From assembly GCA_009991595.1 (NCBI GenBank), contig JAACVK010000037.1, positions 1-63,714 on the forward strand: 63,714 bases of DNA, read 5' to 3'. The notes under the pieces are model-generated. The model was not told where the DNA came from. It searched no databases and was given only the letters and a program-made list of their open reading frames with translations. Below are positions 25,187 to 34,235 of the stretch, piece after piece (positions within the stretch are counted from its first letter, which is position 1; every line of letters starts with the position of its first letter). The stretch is from a bacterium (GTDB taxonomy: Bacteria > Bdellovibrionota > UBA2428). The position numbers were made by a program, and so were the translations under genes.

Positions 25187-25895
25187 GAACCCCTCTAAAT
25201 CAGATCACAATTTTTCCGTCGTTGTTGAAAACTATTTAAAGGGAATTTGGAACATCGGATACTTCAACAACAAAGAAACTGTAAAAGGCGCTGATCTCGC
25301 AAGGCACCTCGGAGTCAAACCACCCAGCGTTTCTAATATGCTCAGAAAACTGAAACGTTTGGACTATATAGAATCCTCCAAAAGCCCGATCGAATTGACT
25401 AAAAATGGAAAAAGCAAAGTTGCTAAGATTTTACGTAAACATCAATTGGTTGAAATGTTCCTGGAGAAGACTCTTAAACTTAGCCCACTTGAACTTCATC
25501 ACGACGCCGAATTGCTTGAACACGCAGTAAGCGACACACTTTTGGAACAAATAAACCTTTTCCTAAATAAACCGTCCCAAGACAACAATGGAATCCCCAT
25601 TCCTCCTATTGATCAAAGCAAAAAGGGAAGAGCTTGGGAAAAATCCAGTTTAAGCAAGCAAAGTCCCCTCAGTGACTATATTATAACTGGAGTTGCCGAT
25701 TTTGATCCAAGCAGCTTTCTAGAAGTTGTTAAAAAGGGACTTGTTAAAGGTGCAAAATTTAGATTGCTTAGCACAAGTCCAAACATCGAGATTCAACTTT
25801 TGAAATCTAAGCGCAAACAAGAGCTGAGCCTCGACCAGGCTCAGCTGATTCGAGCCCAGCTTGTTAGCACTTCCAAGGAAAAACTCTCTAGCTAG
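25179..25895 (+). CDS. troR: DtxR/MntR-family metalloregulator (TroR-like)
   Basis: 238-aa metal-dependent repressor, presumably acting on the palindrome at troA. It has an N-terminal winged helix (GADLARHLGVKPPSVSNMLRKL), a dimerisation/metal domain (H88, E92, H107, E111, E114, H115 in RKHQLVE and LHHDAELLEH) and a C-terminal region of about 80 residues that looks FeoA/SH3-like. Glu at 111 matches MntR E99 rather than DtxR Cys. However, the N-terminal ligands of MntR (D8, E11) read N18 and K21 here, so its metal site must differ from Bacillus MntR. It overlaps troD by 8 bp with a GAGGGG ribosome site. Confidence 0.92.
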   Translation: MPKNPSKSDHNFSVVVENYLKGIWNIGYFNNKETVKGADLARHLGVKPPSVSNMLRKLKRLDYIESSKSPIELTKNGKSKVAKILRKHQLVEMFLEKTLKLSPLELHHDAELLEHAVSDTLLEQINLFLNKPSQDNNGIPIPPIDQSKKGRAWEKSSLSKQSPLSDYIITGVADFDPSSFLEVVKKGLVKGAKFRLLSTSPNIEIQLLKSKRKQELSLDQAQLIRAQLVSTSKEKLSS

Positions 25896-27459
25896 ATTTT
25901 TTCTCGAGCTTCATAAGGCTACGCTTATCAAGGCCGTATTTATTAACCTTCATAATCAAGCCTGCTCGACTAATCCCTAACTCTTTCGCTAGCTTACTTT
26001 TATTCCAACCAGTTCTTCTCAAGCCGTCGCGAATCATTTCTCGCTCTAGCTCTTCAAGAGCATCCTTCAGTTTTCCTGAAAGCCTAGCTCCCTGAACCTT
26101 TTGCTTTTCTCCAGATTCACGAATTCGAGGAGAAAACACTTCAAGAGTAATCAATTTTTCGCTACCCGAAAGAACAGTGACCCGCTCCATTTCGTTTTCT
26201 AGTTCTCGAATGTTACCTGGCCAGTTATAGTCATACAGGCCTTCAATCGCACGCTTAGTTAGAACCTTTGGCTCAATACCCTTTTCACGAGCTGATTTTG
26301 CCAAAAAGTGCTCTGCAAGAAGAAGGATGTCTTCTTTTCGCTCGCGCAATGGAGGAACCTGCATCCCGATTACGTTCAATCGAAAATACAAATCTTGTCT
26401 AAATGAACCATCTTCAACCATGGCCTTCAAATCGCGGTTAGTAGCCGCAATGATTCGAACCGTTCCTTTCCTTGGCTCGTTGGCACCGACTGGAGTGAAA
26501 GTTCCGTCCTGTAAAACTCGTAAGAGTTTAACTTGCATAGCCTGGGAAATATCCCCAATTTCATCCATGAACAACGTTCCACCGTTGGCCGTTTCAAAAC
26601 AACCTTTGCGGTCTTTAAGAGCACCGGTAAAGGCACCTTTGATGTGACCAAAGAGTTCACTCTCTAAAAGGTTGTCGTTAAACGCCGCACAGTTAATAGG
26701 AAGAAAAACCTTGTCTTTTCTTGGAGAGTTGTAGTGAATTGCTTTCGCGATCAATTCCTTACCAGTTCCGTTATCGCCTTGAACAAGAACAGTGCTTTCT
26801 GACTCTTTAATTTTTTCAAGCAAGCTATAGAGCTCTTGCATAGGCTTACTCTTGCCAATCATAGAGGCATAGCTGTATCGCCCGCCCAATTGATTAGAAA
26901 GGTCTTGGATTCGCTCTTCACGAGATGCAATCTCTTTATGTAAAGTAACAATCTCTTGAGCCACTAGGTCAGTAAGCTCTCTAAAATACTGCATTTCACT
27001 ATCAGGAATATGTTTAACGGCGTTAAAACCTTTTTTAGCTTCTTCTTCAGAAACCCCAAGTGCTCCCAATTGTGTGGCAAAAGCCTTAGGCATTTTACCC
27101 GACTTATCGGTTCTAAAACCAACAGCAACAACTCCACCAAGATATTCATTGTCTACTATGATTGGGAACGCAACACCTTCAATTCCGGGAAGAAAGTCGA
27201 ATTGATGGTATCGTAAGTCACCCTTTCTCAATTGAGAATTAACCCTCTCAACACTTTGGGCTAGGTATTCAAAGCCCGAGTCGTGAATCATTGTGTGACT
27301 CAAAACTGGGTTTGCCCAAATACTTTTTTCGCCCTTTGCTAAGTTTCTTAAACGGCCCTGGTCGTCTACTAGAAATACATCTACTTGAAACCAGCTCCCT
27401 AGAACTTCTCGAATTTTTCTAACGACGTGAATGCGTTCAAACTCTTCCCACTGAATCAT
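25888..27459 (-). CDS. Sigma-54-dependent transcriptional activator with N-terminal sensor domain
   Basis: 523 aa. Residues 1-170 form a GAF/PocR-like sensory module (GVAFPIIVDNEYLGGVVAVGF), followed by a short coiled coil. The AAA+ core has Walker A GDNGTGKE (228-235), the sigma-54 contact loop GAFTGA (275-280) and Walker B LFMDE (296-300). The C-terminus is a Fis-type helix-turn-helix (GWNKSKLAKELGISRAG). There is no receiver domain, so it is not a classical response regulator, despite the kinase gene just upstream. It converges on troR with an 8-bp overlap. The GGGAGGA ribosome site is clear. The target is unknown. Confidence 0.93.
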   Translation of the reverse strand: MIQWEEFERIHVVRKIREVLGSWFQVDVFLVDDQGRLRNLAKGEKSIWANPVLSHTMIHDSGFEYLAQSVERVNSQLRKGDLRYHQFDFLPGIEGVAFPIIVDNEYLGGVVAVGFRTDKSGKMPKAFATQLGALGVSEEEAKKGFNAVKHIPDSEMQYFRELTDLVAQEIVTLHKEIASREERIQDLSNQLGGRYSYASMIGKSKPMQELYSLLEKIKESESTVLVQGDNGTGKELIAKAIHYNSPRKDKVFLPINCAAFNDNLLESELFGHIKGAFTGALKDRKGCFETANGGTLFMDEIGDISQAMQVKLLRVLQDGTFTPVGANEPRKGTVRIIAATNRDLKAMVEDGSFRQDLYFRLNVIGMQVPPLRERKEDILLLAEHFLAKSAREKGIEPKVLTKRAIEGLYDYNWPGNIRELENEMERVTVLSGSEKLITLEVFSPRIRESGEKQKVQGARLSGKLKDALEELEREMIRDGLRRTGWNKSKLAKELGISRAGLIMKVNKYGLDKRSLMKLEKKSS

Positions 27460-27601
27460 AACAATGATTCCTCCCTGTCTATCTTTTCGGCAATTTCGCC
27501 ATTTCCTTTACACCATTCGAAACAAAATCGACCAAAAGTTATCTATTTTGTTGATTTTTTACACATCGCTTAACAGAAGTTTAATAAAGTGAGGCTGTCA
27601 C

Positions 27602-28918
27602 TTAAGCGACGTTCTCGGATTTTCTCTCTTCGAAGCGCTTAACCTTTAAATAAAAGCGAGCGCCAGAAGGCATGCCAGGTTGCTCCACCACGTTTTGGAA
27701 ACCAATCTCGGCCTTATGCCGATCTGAGATCATCTTTGATATATATAGACCCAAACCCGTTCCAGCGCCCACCCCCTTAGAGGTGTAGAAGGGATTAAAA
27801 ACTTCGGCGTAATGTTGTGGAGGAACACCTCCTCCACTGTCTTGAACCCAAATTTCAACGCTGTCACCAAGACTGCGCATTGAGAAAACCACTCGTTTCA
27901 CAGGGGCCTTCACCACAGCATCTCTTGCATTCATTATAAAGTTAATCAAAATCTGGCTCAGCTCAGTGCGATCACCAGCAAGCATAATGTCTTCACTAGG
28001 CACCTCTGCAATGAATTCCACATTTGAGACCTTTAGATTCTCTTGAGTTAATAAAATTGCATCATCGAATAGCTGCTTAATCGAAACTTTTGAATCTTCA
28101 GTATGAGAGAAGCCCTTTCTCGAAAAGTTTTTTAAGGCGCGAGCTATGGCCATGACTCTTTCTATATTGGCATTCACCCGATCAATTGCATTGGTCACAA
28201 TTTCATTCTTATTCTGCTGCTCTTTCAATTCTTCATCTAGTTGGTAAACATAACCATGAATATTGGTCAGTGGACTTGCTATTTCATGAGCCAAGCCTGC
28301 GCTCAACTCGCCAAGGGTTTGCAATCGTGAAGCGTGAATCCGCTGAGAGTCGTAAGTTTCTCGAGCTCCCATTCCCTGTAAGTTTCTACTCTGTCTCTCG
28401 GCATAAGCTTTTGAGATCCAACAAAATCCAAAAACAAACAAAGCATTCAAACCGATTGTAAATCCACTAGCACTAATTTTACTTGGATCGAGCTCAGAAT
28501 CGTAAGCTCCCCACAAAATTGCACTCGTCCACAGAATCGACCAAAAGCCCACATAGAAACTAGGGCGCCAGCGATAAGAAGCAATCAAAGCAGGCACTGA
28601 AATAACAAAGAATGCGGGCGCCAGAGGGAGCATTACAAAGCCTCGTGCGCGCATGGAAATACAATAGAATTCAAAAGCTATGAGAGATAAGCCCAAAAGA
28701 ACTCGATGATGATTCTTGTATCGCAGGGTCAAGAAGCTTGCCACATGAACCAGCAACCAGGAAGCTAGTATAGGTAGAGAGAAAAAATTGATCCCTAAGC
28801 CAAGATGAACCCAAATAGAACCGGCCGTTAGGAAAACGAACGCAGTCGCATAAATAGTAACAAGAGAATCTTGCTCCATTTGTTTAGACAATTCTTGACG
28901 GCTCAGACCTTTGCTCAC
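27602..28918 (-). CDS. Membrane sensor histidine kinase
   Basis: 438 aa starting at GTG. About six hydrophobic segments fill residues 20-170 with almost no periplasmic loops, a 6TM-type integral sensor. The HisKA box is ELSAGLAHEIASPLTNI with H211. The ATPase domain has NFIMNARDAV (N box), WVQDSGGGVP (G1) and GAGTGLGLYISKM (G2). It lies upstream of the sigma-54 activator on the same strand, with a 142-bp gap that has no clear terminator. The activator lacks a receiver domain, so the partner response regulator is not in this window. Confidence 0.92.
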   Translation of the reverse strand: MSKGLSRQELSKQMEQDSLVTIYATAFVFLTAGSIWVHLGLGINFFSLPILASWLLVHVASFLTLRYKNHHRVLLGLSLIAFEFYCISMRARGFVMLPLAPAFFVISVPALIASYRWRPSFYVGFWSILWTSAILWGAYDSELDPSKISASGFTIGLNALFVFGFCWISKAYAERQSRNLQGMGARETYDSQRIHASRLQTLGELSAGLAHEIASPLTNIHGYVYQLDEELKEQQNKNEIVTNAIDRVNANIERVMAIARALKNFSRKGFSHTEDSKVSIKQLFDDAILLTQENLKVSNVEFIAEVPSEDIMLAGDRTELSQILINFIMNARDAVVKAPVKRVVFSMRSLGDSVEIWVQDSGGGVPPQHYAEVFNPFYTSKGVGAGTGLGLYISKMISDRHKAEIGFQNVVEQPGMPSGARFYLKVKRFEERKSENVA

Positions 28919-29071
28919 CCCTACTCATCGGCAAATGATCCCTAATTCTTAGTTAAAAGGTGCATTCATCACTGAAGTGGCCTTAGTTTAGAGGCACGCT
29001 CTTGGCCAGGCGCAGCAACAACGGAAGTCCTGTAAGATGAGCTAGTGAGAATCCGCTGAACGCAACTTCAG

Positions 29072-29515
29072 CTAAAAGATGAAGCGAGTTCCTAAGCCAG
29101 TGAAAAAACTACGAGATTTCTGCTCTGGAAAATAGGCTCGCAAAGAGAGAAACCAGGCAACGCGAGAAGTGATCTGCCCTAAATAGTTAAACCCTGCGCC
29201 TAACTGAAAAAACCAGTCTCCGCCCTTTTCAGACCAAAACGCATATTGAGGATTAAAAACCACCTCAAATGGTTCTATTAGCCAGCGAATATCCAAACCC
29301 GGAGCAGAAAAGTCTTGGCTCTGATCAAAGCTAATTCCAAAGCCCAGCTCGTTCCAAGGGTGATAACCTAAAGTGGCCCCTCCAGTTCGGCTTTGAAGAG
29401 TGAAATCCCAACCAAAAAAAAGATGAGAGTAAAAATCACCGCGATCTGCGGCCATTCCTAAAAATGAAAAACCACCCCACAGGACTAATGATTTTAAAAT
29501 TCGACTCTTAAACAT
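29072..29515 (-). CDS. Small outer-membrane beta-barrel-like protein
   Basis: 147 aa. An N-terminal signal (SLVLWGGFSFLGMAA) is followed by alternating aromatic and hydrophobic strands. The protein ends in RFIF, a terminal phenylalanine typical of barrels inserted by BAM. About 7-8 strands can be counted by eye. The PagL-like fold is a possibility (short barrel, GATLGYHPWNELGFGI), but no catalytic pair could be assigned with confidence. It lies 9 bp after glpX on the same strand. Confidence 0.6.
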   Translation of the reverse strand: MFKSRILKSLVLWGGFSFLGMAADRGDFYSHLFFGWDFTLQSRTGGATLGYHPWNELGFGISFDQSQDFSAPGLDIRWLIEPFEVVFNPQYAFWSEKGGDWFFQLGAGFNYLGQITSRVAWFLSLRAYFPEQKSRSFFTGLGTRFIF

Positions 29516-29524
29516 TCACCCTAC

Positions 29525-30481
29525 TCATAAAGACTTCTTATCAAAGGAATGATTAGCGTGAATTTCTCGAATAGTTCCAGTTTGCGAGCGCATAACGATG
29601 GAATGAGTCGTGCAACCCCCTCCAATAAAATGAACTCCTTTAAGCCAAGAACCATCTGTAACACCCGTTGCACAAAACATAACGTTTCCTGTAGCAAGCT
29701 CATTCATATTGTAGGTGCGATCAAACTCGGTAACACCCATTTTAGAGGCACGCTGTTTTTCTTCTTCGCTTCTCCACTTGAGTTTCCCCATAAAATCACC
29801 GCCCAAAGTTCTGAGAGCTGCAGCAGAAATAACTCCCTCTGGAGCACCTCCGGAACCAAGCAATAAATCAATTCCAGTTTCAGGATTACAAGTGGCTATT
29901 GCCGCTGAAACGTCACCATCACCAATTAAGTGAATTCGGCACCCTAAGGCGCGAACCCTTTGAATCAAATCCATATGACGATCTCGCTCCAAAATGATGA
30001 CCGTCACCTCGTTAAGAGATTTGTTTTTACACTGAGCAACTGTTTTCAAAATCTCTTCGGTGCTCATTTCATAATTAATTTTCCCTAAGCACTCCGGCCC
30101 GACTGCGATCTTATCCATATAAGTATCGGGCGCATGTAAGAAGTGTCCTTTTTCAGCAACGGCAATGACAGACAGAGCTCCGCTGTGCCCATGAGCTACA
30201 AGATTAGTTCCTTCCAATGGATCAAGAGCCACATCAACCTTTGGACTGTCCGGACCACCCCGGCCAAATTCTTCGCCGATGTATAACATGGGAGCTTCAT
30301 CACGCTCACCTTCACCAATGACAACGGTTCCTCGCACATCGATAGAGTCGAGAGCTTTTCTCATTGCATCCACGGCAGCTTGATCAGCATCATCCTTCTT
30401 GCCTCGCCCCATCCAACGGGCAGAAGCAATTGCCGCCGCCTCGGTAACTCTTACAAATTCTAATGCTAAGTTTCTATCCAT
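29525..30481 (-). CDS. glpX: Fructose-1,6-bisphosphatase class II (GlpX)
   Basis: Gluconeogenic phosphatase, 318 aa. Signatures are VIGEGERDEAPMLYIGE (54-70) and the metal/phosphate motif DPLEGT (87-92), with GDGDVSAAIAT and GSGGAPEGV later. It sits in a leftward run rqcH-like, mutS2, glpX, small OMP with gaps of 9-12 bp. Some class II enzymes also hydrolyse sedoheptulose-1,7-bisphosphate; that cannot be decided here. Confidence 0.96.
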   Translation of the reverse strand: MDRNLALEFVRVTEAAAIASARWMGRGKKDDADQAAVDAMRKALDSIDVRGTVVIGEGERDEAPMLYIGEEFGRGGPDSPKVDVALDPLEGTNLVAHGHSGALSVIAVAEKGHFLHAPDTYMDKIAVGPECLGKINYEMSTEEILKTVAQCKNKSLNEVTVIILERDRHMDLIQRVRALGCRIHLIGDGDVSAAIATCNPETGIDLLLGSGGAPEGVISAAALRTLGGDFMGKLKWRSEEEKQRASKMGVTEFDRTYNMNELATGNVMFCATGVTDGSWLKGVHFIGGGCTTHSIVMRSQTGTIREIHANHSFDKKSL

Positions 30482-30493
30482 CGCAAAACTCCT

Positions 30494-32923
30494 TTAATAA
30501 GCTTTTTCGACTACGGTTACCCCGTCGCCACCTTCACCGGGCCATGAGCCCGATCTAAAATTCAAATCATCTCTTTCTTTAGAAAGATAATTACGAATCT
30601 CGTTTTTCAATTTTTCGCCGCCATGACCATGAATGATCGTAATGCTTGTATCGTCTCCTCTAAGCAAGGAATTCAAAGCCAACTCCACACGATTCATAGC
30701 TTCCTCAACGGTTTTACCGCGGACATCACAAACGGTCGAGCCAACGGCGGAGGGTTCTTTAGAAAGATTCAAAACATTGCGTTGTTTTCTATTAAGTGCG
30801 GCATTTTGAATTTGCCTCTGGGTCTCAAAATGCTGAATCTGGGATTTAGAGGCAGATTTCAATCGCCCCATGGATACTCTCGTTTTAATTTCTCCAACCT
30901 GGACAAGAACCAGGGTATTGCTACTCAAGCGTTTTGTGTCTGGCATTTCAACAATCTTGCCCAAGCCAAGTCCGCTGACTTCAACAAAATCTCCTGTTTT
31001 AACTCGAGTAAAATCAAACAGCTCCTGTGAGCTTAAGTCTGACTCCTCGGAACTATCATTAATTTTTTCTCGTATTTGCTGACCTAAGTCTGAAATCTTT
31101 GTGAAAAGCTTAGGCCCCTCGACCGACAAATCTTGATCTCGCAGCTGCTTAAGACGCTCAGAAAGTTCCTTCTTAGATTCACCCAATTCCTTTAAAAGCT
31201 CTCTTGATTCCTTTTCAACAGAGTTTCGGATTCGCTCATTAAGTTCGTCTTGACGCTTCTGCATCTCTAGAGTCTTTCTCTGAAAGTCTTGAATCTGTTT
31301 TTCAAGCTCTTCCTCTCTTTCGCGAAATCCCTCACGAGCTTGTTGCAATCGCTCAACTGCCTTAGTTGTCTCTTCTGAAGGGTTTCCCCTTAGAGCTCTA
31401 GCTCTCTCAATCAAAGAATTTGGTAAACCAAATGCTTCTGCCGTATCCAAGGCAGACGAATCTCCGGGGATGTCCATCACGAGGTCATAAGTCGGCCGGC
31501 GAGTCTTAGAATTTAAGGCCATTGCCGCAATTCGACAACGCTTCTCGCTCATTGCAAAAGTTTTCACCCGACCGTAGTGGGTTGTAACGAAAAATGAAAC
31601 TTTCTTATCTAACAAATGCTCTAAATAAGCTTGTGCCAAACACTCACCCTCTTCGGGCGCAGTCGCCGTGGCGATTTCATCAATCAAGACTAAGGAGTGT
31701 TCTGAGGAATTCTCTAAAAACTTTTCCAAAATTTTCAAATGGGCAGAAAAGGTCGATAAATCTTGATCAATGTCTTGCTCATCACCGATGTCTACAAAAA
31801 GGTCATCTAACTTCTCAGGGAAAACCGCTCGCTCTGCCATAACAGGAAAGCCCGCCCTCGCTAAACAAAGACTCAAACCAAGGCTTTTTAATAAAACTGT
31901 TTTTCCACCCGTATTTGGCCCCGTTAAGACAAATCCTTTATTCCAACTAAGATCATTTGGGATCACTCGTTCACGCAAGGCCAACAATGGATGGCGCAAT
32001 TTTTGAAGTTTAAAATAATCACCCTCCCATCGCGCCGCTGATATTTCTCCTTGTAGGCGATTAAAAAACACAGCAGCTGCATCCATTAGATCAGCTCTCG
32101 CCAACAAAGCTAAATTACTTTCAAAGCTTTTCAGCAAAGGCTGCGTTCGACTTACAACACCCACAAGAATGCGCTCGATTTCTAACTCAATTTCCTTTTG
32201 GGCAATTTTCAATTTATTGTTTAGCTCAACAACACTTTCGGGCTCAACAAAAAGGGTTTGTTCCGTTTTTGACAGGTCATGAATAATTCCCGGAACTCGC
32301 CCCTTAAAGTTAGATTTCACGGGGATCACATATCGCCCCTGACGAACCGTTATATAAAAATCTTGCATCAATTCCGCCATACGCGGATTGTTTAAAAAAT
32401 CATTGAGGCGGTCTTTGATCTGTTCATGCAGATCACGAACCAATTTTCTTAAAGCAAACAAATCCCCAGTGGCATCATCAACAATTTTGCCATGTTGGTC
32501 GACCATTGCAAAATGTTCCTCAGACCACTCTTCTAGAGTATCAATCTTCTCTAAAATCTTTTGCAGTCGAGGCTGTTCTTTGAGGTAACGCCTCATAAAC
32601 TGAGCGAGTCCCTGCATGTTTTTATGAGCGTTCACCAGGGCAGCAAACTCTTCCTCAGAAATACTTCCCGATCGAGAGATTCTCTTCAAGATTGGTCGAA
32701 TGTCGGCTACATCCTGAACGGGGAGTCGAAGTTCGGTTTGCTTTTGGAATTCAAACAACTCTAAGACCGCCAAACTTTGAAGCTTAGATTGTTCTTCGTT
32801 CAAAGAACCAGGTTGCCACCCTGAGGCCAGCTCCTGCCCAAACGGGGAGCGACACTCACGCCTTAAACATGCTTGAACTTGAGGCCATTCAACGACCTCT
32901 AATGTGCGAGAATCAAAACTCAT
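30494..32923 (-). CDS. mutS2: Endonuclease MutS2 / ribosome-collision factor
   Basis: 809 aa. It lacks the mismatch-binding N-terminal domains of MutS. Lever and clamp helices are followed by Walker A GPNTGGKT (335-342), Walker B LVLIDEIATATAP, a long coiled coil (about 520-640), a KOW-like segment (GDFVEVSGLGLGKIVEM) and a C-terminal Smr domain with VCDVRG and the catalytic HGHGG. MutS2 family members suppress recombination or rescue collided ribosomes. Adjacency to an NFACT (RqcH-like) gene 12 bp upstream favours the ribosome-rescue role here. Confidence 0.95.
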   Translation of the reverse strand: MSFDSRTLEVVEWPQVQACLRRECRSPFGQELASGWQPGSLNEEQSKLQSLAVLELFEFQKQTELRLPVQDVADIRPILKRISRSGSISEEEFAALVNAHKNMQGLAQFMRRYLKEQPRLQKILEKIDTLEEWSEEHFAMVDQHGKIVDDATGDLFALRKLVRDLHEQIKDRLNDFLNNPRMAELMQDFYITVRQGRYVIPVKSNFKGRVPGIIHDLSKTEQTLFVEPESVVELNNKLKIAQKEIELEIERILVGVVSRTQPLLKSFESNLALLARADLMDAAAVFFNRLQGEISAARWEGDYFKLQKLRHPLLALRERVIPNDLSWNKGFVLTGPNTGGKTVLLKSLGLSLCLARAGFPVMAERAVFPEKLDDLFVDIGDEQDIDQDLSTFSAHLKILEKFLENSSEHSLVLIDEIATATAPEEGECLAQAYLEHLLDKKVSFFVTTHYGRVKTFAMSEKRCRIAAMALNSKTRRPTYDLVMDIPGDSSALDTAEAFGLPNSLIERARALRGNPSEETTKAVERLQQAREGFREREEELEKQIQDFQRKTLEMQKRQDELNERIRNSVEKESRELLKELGESKKELSERLKQLRDQDLSVEGPKLFTKISDLGQQIREKINDSSEESDLSSQELFDFTRVKTGDFVEVSGLGLGKIVEMPDTKRLSSNTLVLVQVGEIKTRVSMGRLKSASKSQIQHFETQRQIQNAALNRKQRNVLNLSKEPSAVGSTVCDVRGKTVEEAMNRVELALNSLLRGDDTSITIIHGHGGEKLKNEIRNYLSKERDDLNFRSGSWPGEGGDGVTVVEKAY

Positions 32924-32935
32924 ATGTCTTGAAGC

Positions 32936-34207
32936 TTACTTGCGGAAGATTTTTCTTTCAAACTCTCCATCCACACTTACGTAGCGAACCTCTGAACGCA
33001 TGATCCGAACAGCCCCATCCACTCCTTTCACTTTTTTTAAGTCTTTTTTTTCGCTTACATCCACATGCCCACCGCCAGAACTACGATATTTCGAATTTAA
33101 AACAGCTAGTTGAGCGACAAGGTCCAATAGATGGGGAGACACCTTTCCCTTGGAGGATATCCCCTTTTGGCCTCGAGGGAGCCAAACATGGGCCCCTTCG
33201 ACCCCTCTTGCATGAAACCACAAGTCATTTGAAGCAGCCTGCCTCATCAACTCATCATTCTCTTTTGCGCTCTTTCCGACGCGAGCCCAGATGTTCTCCT
33301 CAATCTCAACCCACAAGCCAGGCTTCTTAGTTCGAAGATCTGGAGATAATTTTGACTTATCCTTGGACTCCTTTGGATCGGAGAACTTCTTTTGACTACG
33401 ACTCCATTTTTCAAAGCCACCTTTTTCTAAATCGAGAAGACGCTTTGCACTCAACTGCACTTTTCTATTTTGCTTTTGTAGATAATTAAAAAAGGCATCT
33501 AAGGCGCCTTTCGTTGAGCTTCGATTCCATGGAGAAAACTTAAATCTTAGAAAAAACTCTTCCAAGAGCTGCTGGTCTGACTGAGGCCAAAACCCTTTGA
33601 CGACAATCTGCTGAGGTTCGCTCTTTAACTTCTCACAAATCCCCGAGAGTTGTTTAGATATATCCATTGCTTTTTGATGATCGCTGCGAACATTCTCTAG
33701 CAACCTTTTAAACTTCTTTTCCTGCCTTGAATCGAGATCGATCTGTTGCTTGGATTGCTCCAAGACGCCTTCTTCGGGCAGTTTCCCAAGACGAAGCTCT
33801 GAAAGAAATGGTTTCACTTTCCCGGGAATTTCACACTCAAAACTAATCGATCGATCTTTAAACTCCATGCGAAGCCTTCTTTCTCCAGACTCTCCGAAAA
33901 AAATCTCGAGCACAGATTCTTCATTCTTTTCAATTCGCTGAATTCTGTGATTAAGAAAGTGAGCCCTCAGGTAAAGTTCCACGGGCGTGCTGTGCGGCGC
34001 TGCAAAGCTTAGATCTTTTTTCTCGAAGCTCACGGAGCTCCCTTGCCGGCCTAAAAAAAATAGTAAATACTTGGGCTTGGGAAAAAATGCCATTTTGAGC
34101 AGATATTCCCCTGATGGCAGTCGTAAGCTCTGAACTCTCTGAAATTGCGATCCTTCAGAAAAGAGCTTGACAAATTGCGTTAAAATGCACTTAGTTAAGC
34201 TAAGCAT
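32936..34207 (-). CDS. NFACT-domain protein (divergent, short RqcH-like)
   Basis: 423 aa from ATG 34207; the longer open frame upstream is antisense to the Lys/Ala-rich PilZ gene. The C-terminus has a good NFACT-R domain (WARVGKSAKENDELMRQAASNDLWFHARGVEGAHVWLP split over 311-348), preceded by coiled-coil helices. The N-terminal NFACT-N part is shortened; the usual length is about 550 aa, and the conserved Asp-Arg pair used for Ala-tRNA handling in RqcH is not obvious. It probably acts in ribosome-associated quality control with the adjacent mutS2. Ala-tail synthesis is uncertain. Confidence 0.8.
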   Translation of the reverse strand: MLSLTKCILTQFVKLFSEGSQFQRVQSLRLPSGEYLLKMAFFPKPKYLLFFLGRQGSSVSFEKKDLSFAAPHSTPVELYLRAHFLNHRIQRIEKNEESVLEIFFGESGERRLRMEFKDRSISFECEIPGKVKPFLSELRLGKLPEEGVLEQSKQQIDLDSRQEKKFKRLLENVRSDHQKAMDISKQLSGICEKLKSEPQQIVVKGFWPQSDQQLLEEFFLRFKFSPWNRSSTKGALDAFFNYLQKQNRKVQLSAKRLLDLEKGGFEKWSRSQKKFSDPKESKDKSKLSPDLRTKKPGLWVEIEENIWARVGKSAKENDELMRQAASNDLWFHARGVEGAHVWLPRGQKGISSKGKVSPHLLDLVAQLAVLNSKYRSSGGGHVDVSEKKDLKKVKGVDGAVRIMRSEVRYVSVDGEFERKIFRK

Positions 34208-34235
34208 ACAATATTGCAAGGAGTCTATCACCGTT

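Noticed and set aside
25888..28918. Histidine kinase plus sigma-54 activator as a two-component pair
   Set aside because: The activator has a GAF/PocR-like sensor in place of a phosphoreceiver domain, so direct phosphotransfer between them is not supported despite adjacency.
34167..34172. TTGACA sequence before the PilZ gene as a perfect -35 box
   Set aside because: No acceptable -10 occurs 16-18 bases downstream, so it is not called as a promoter.
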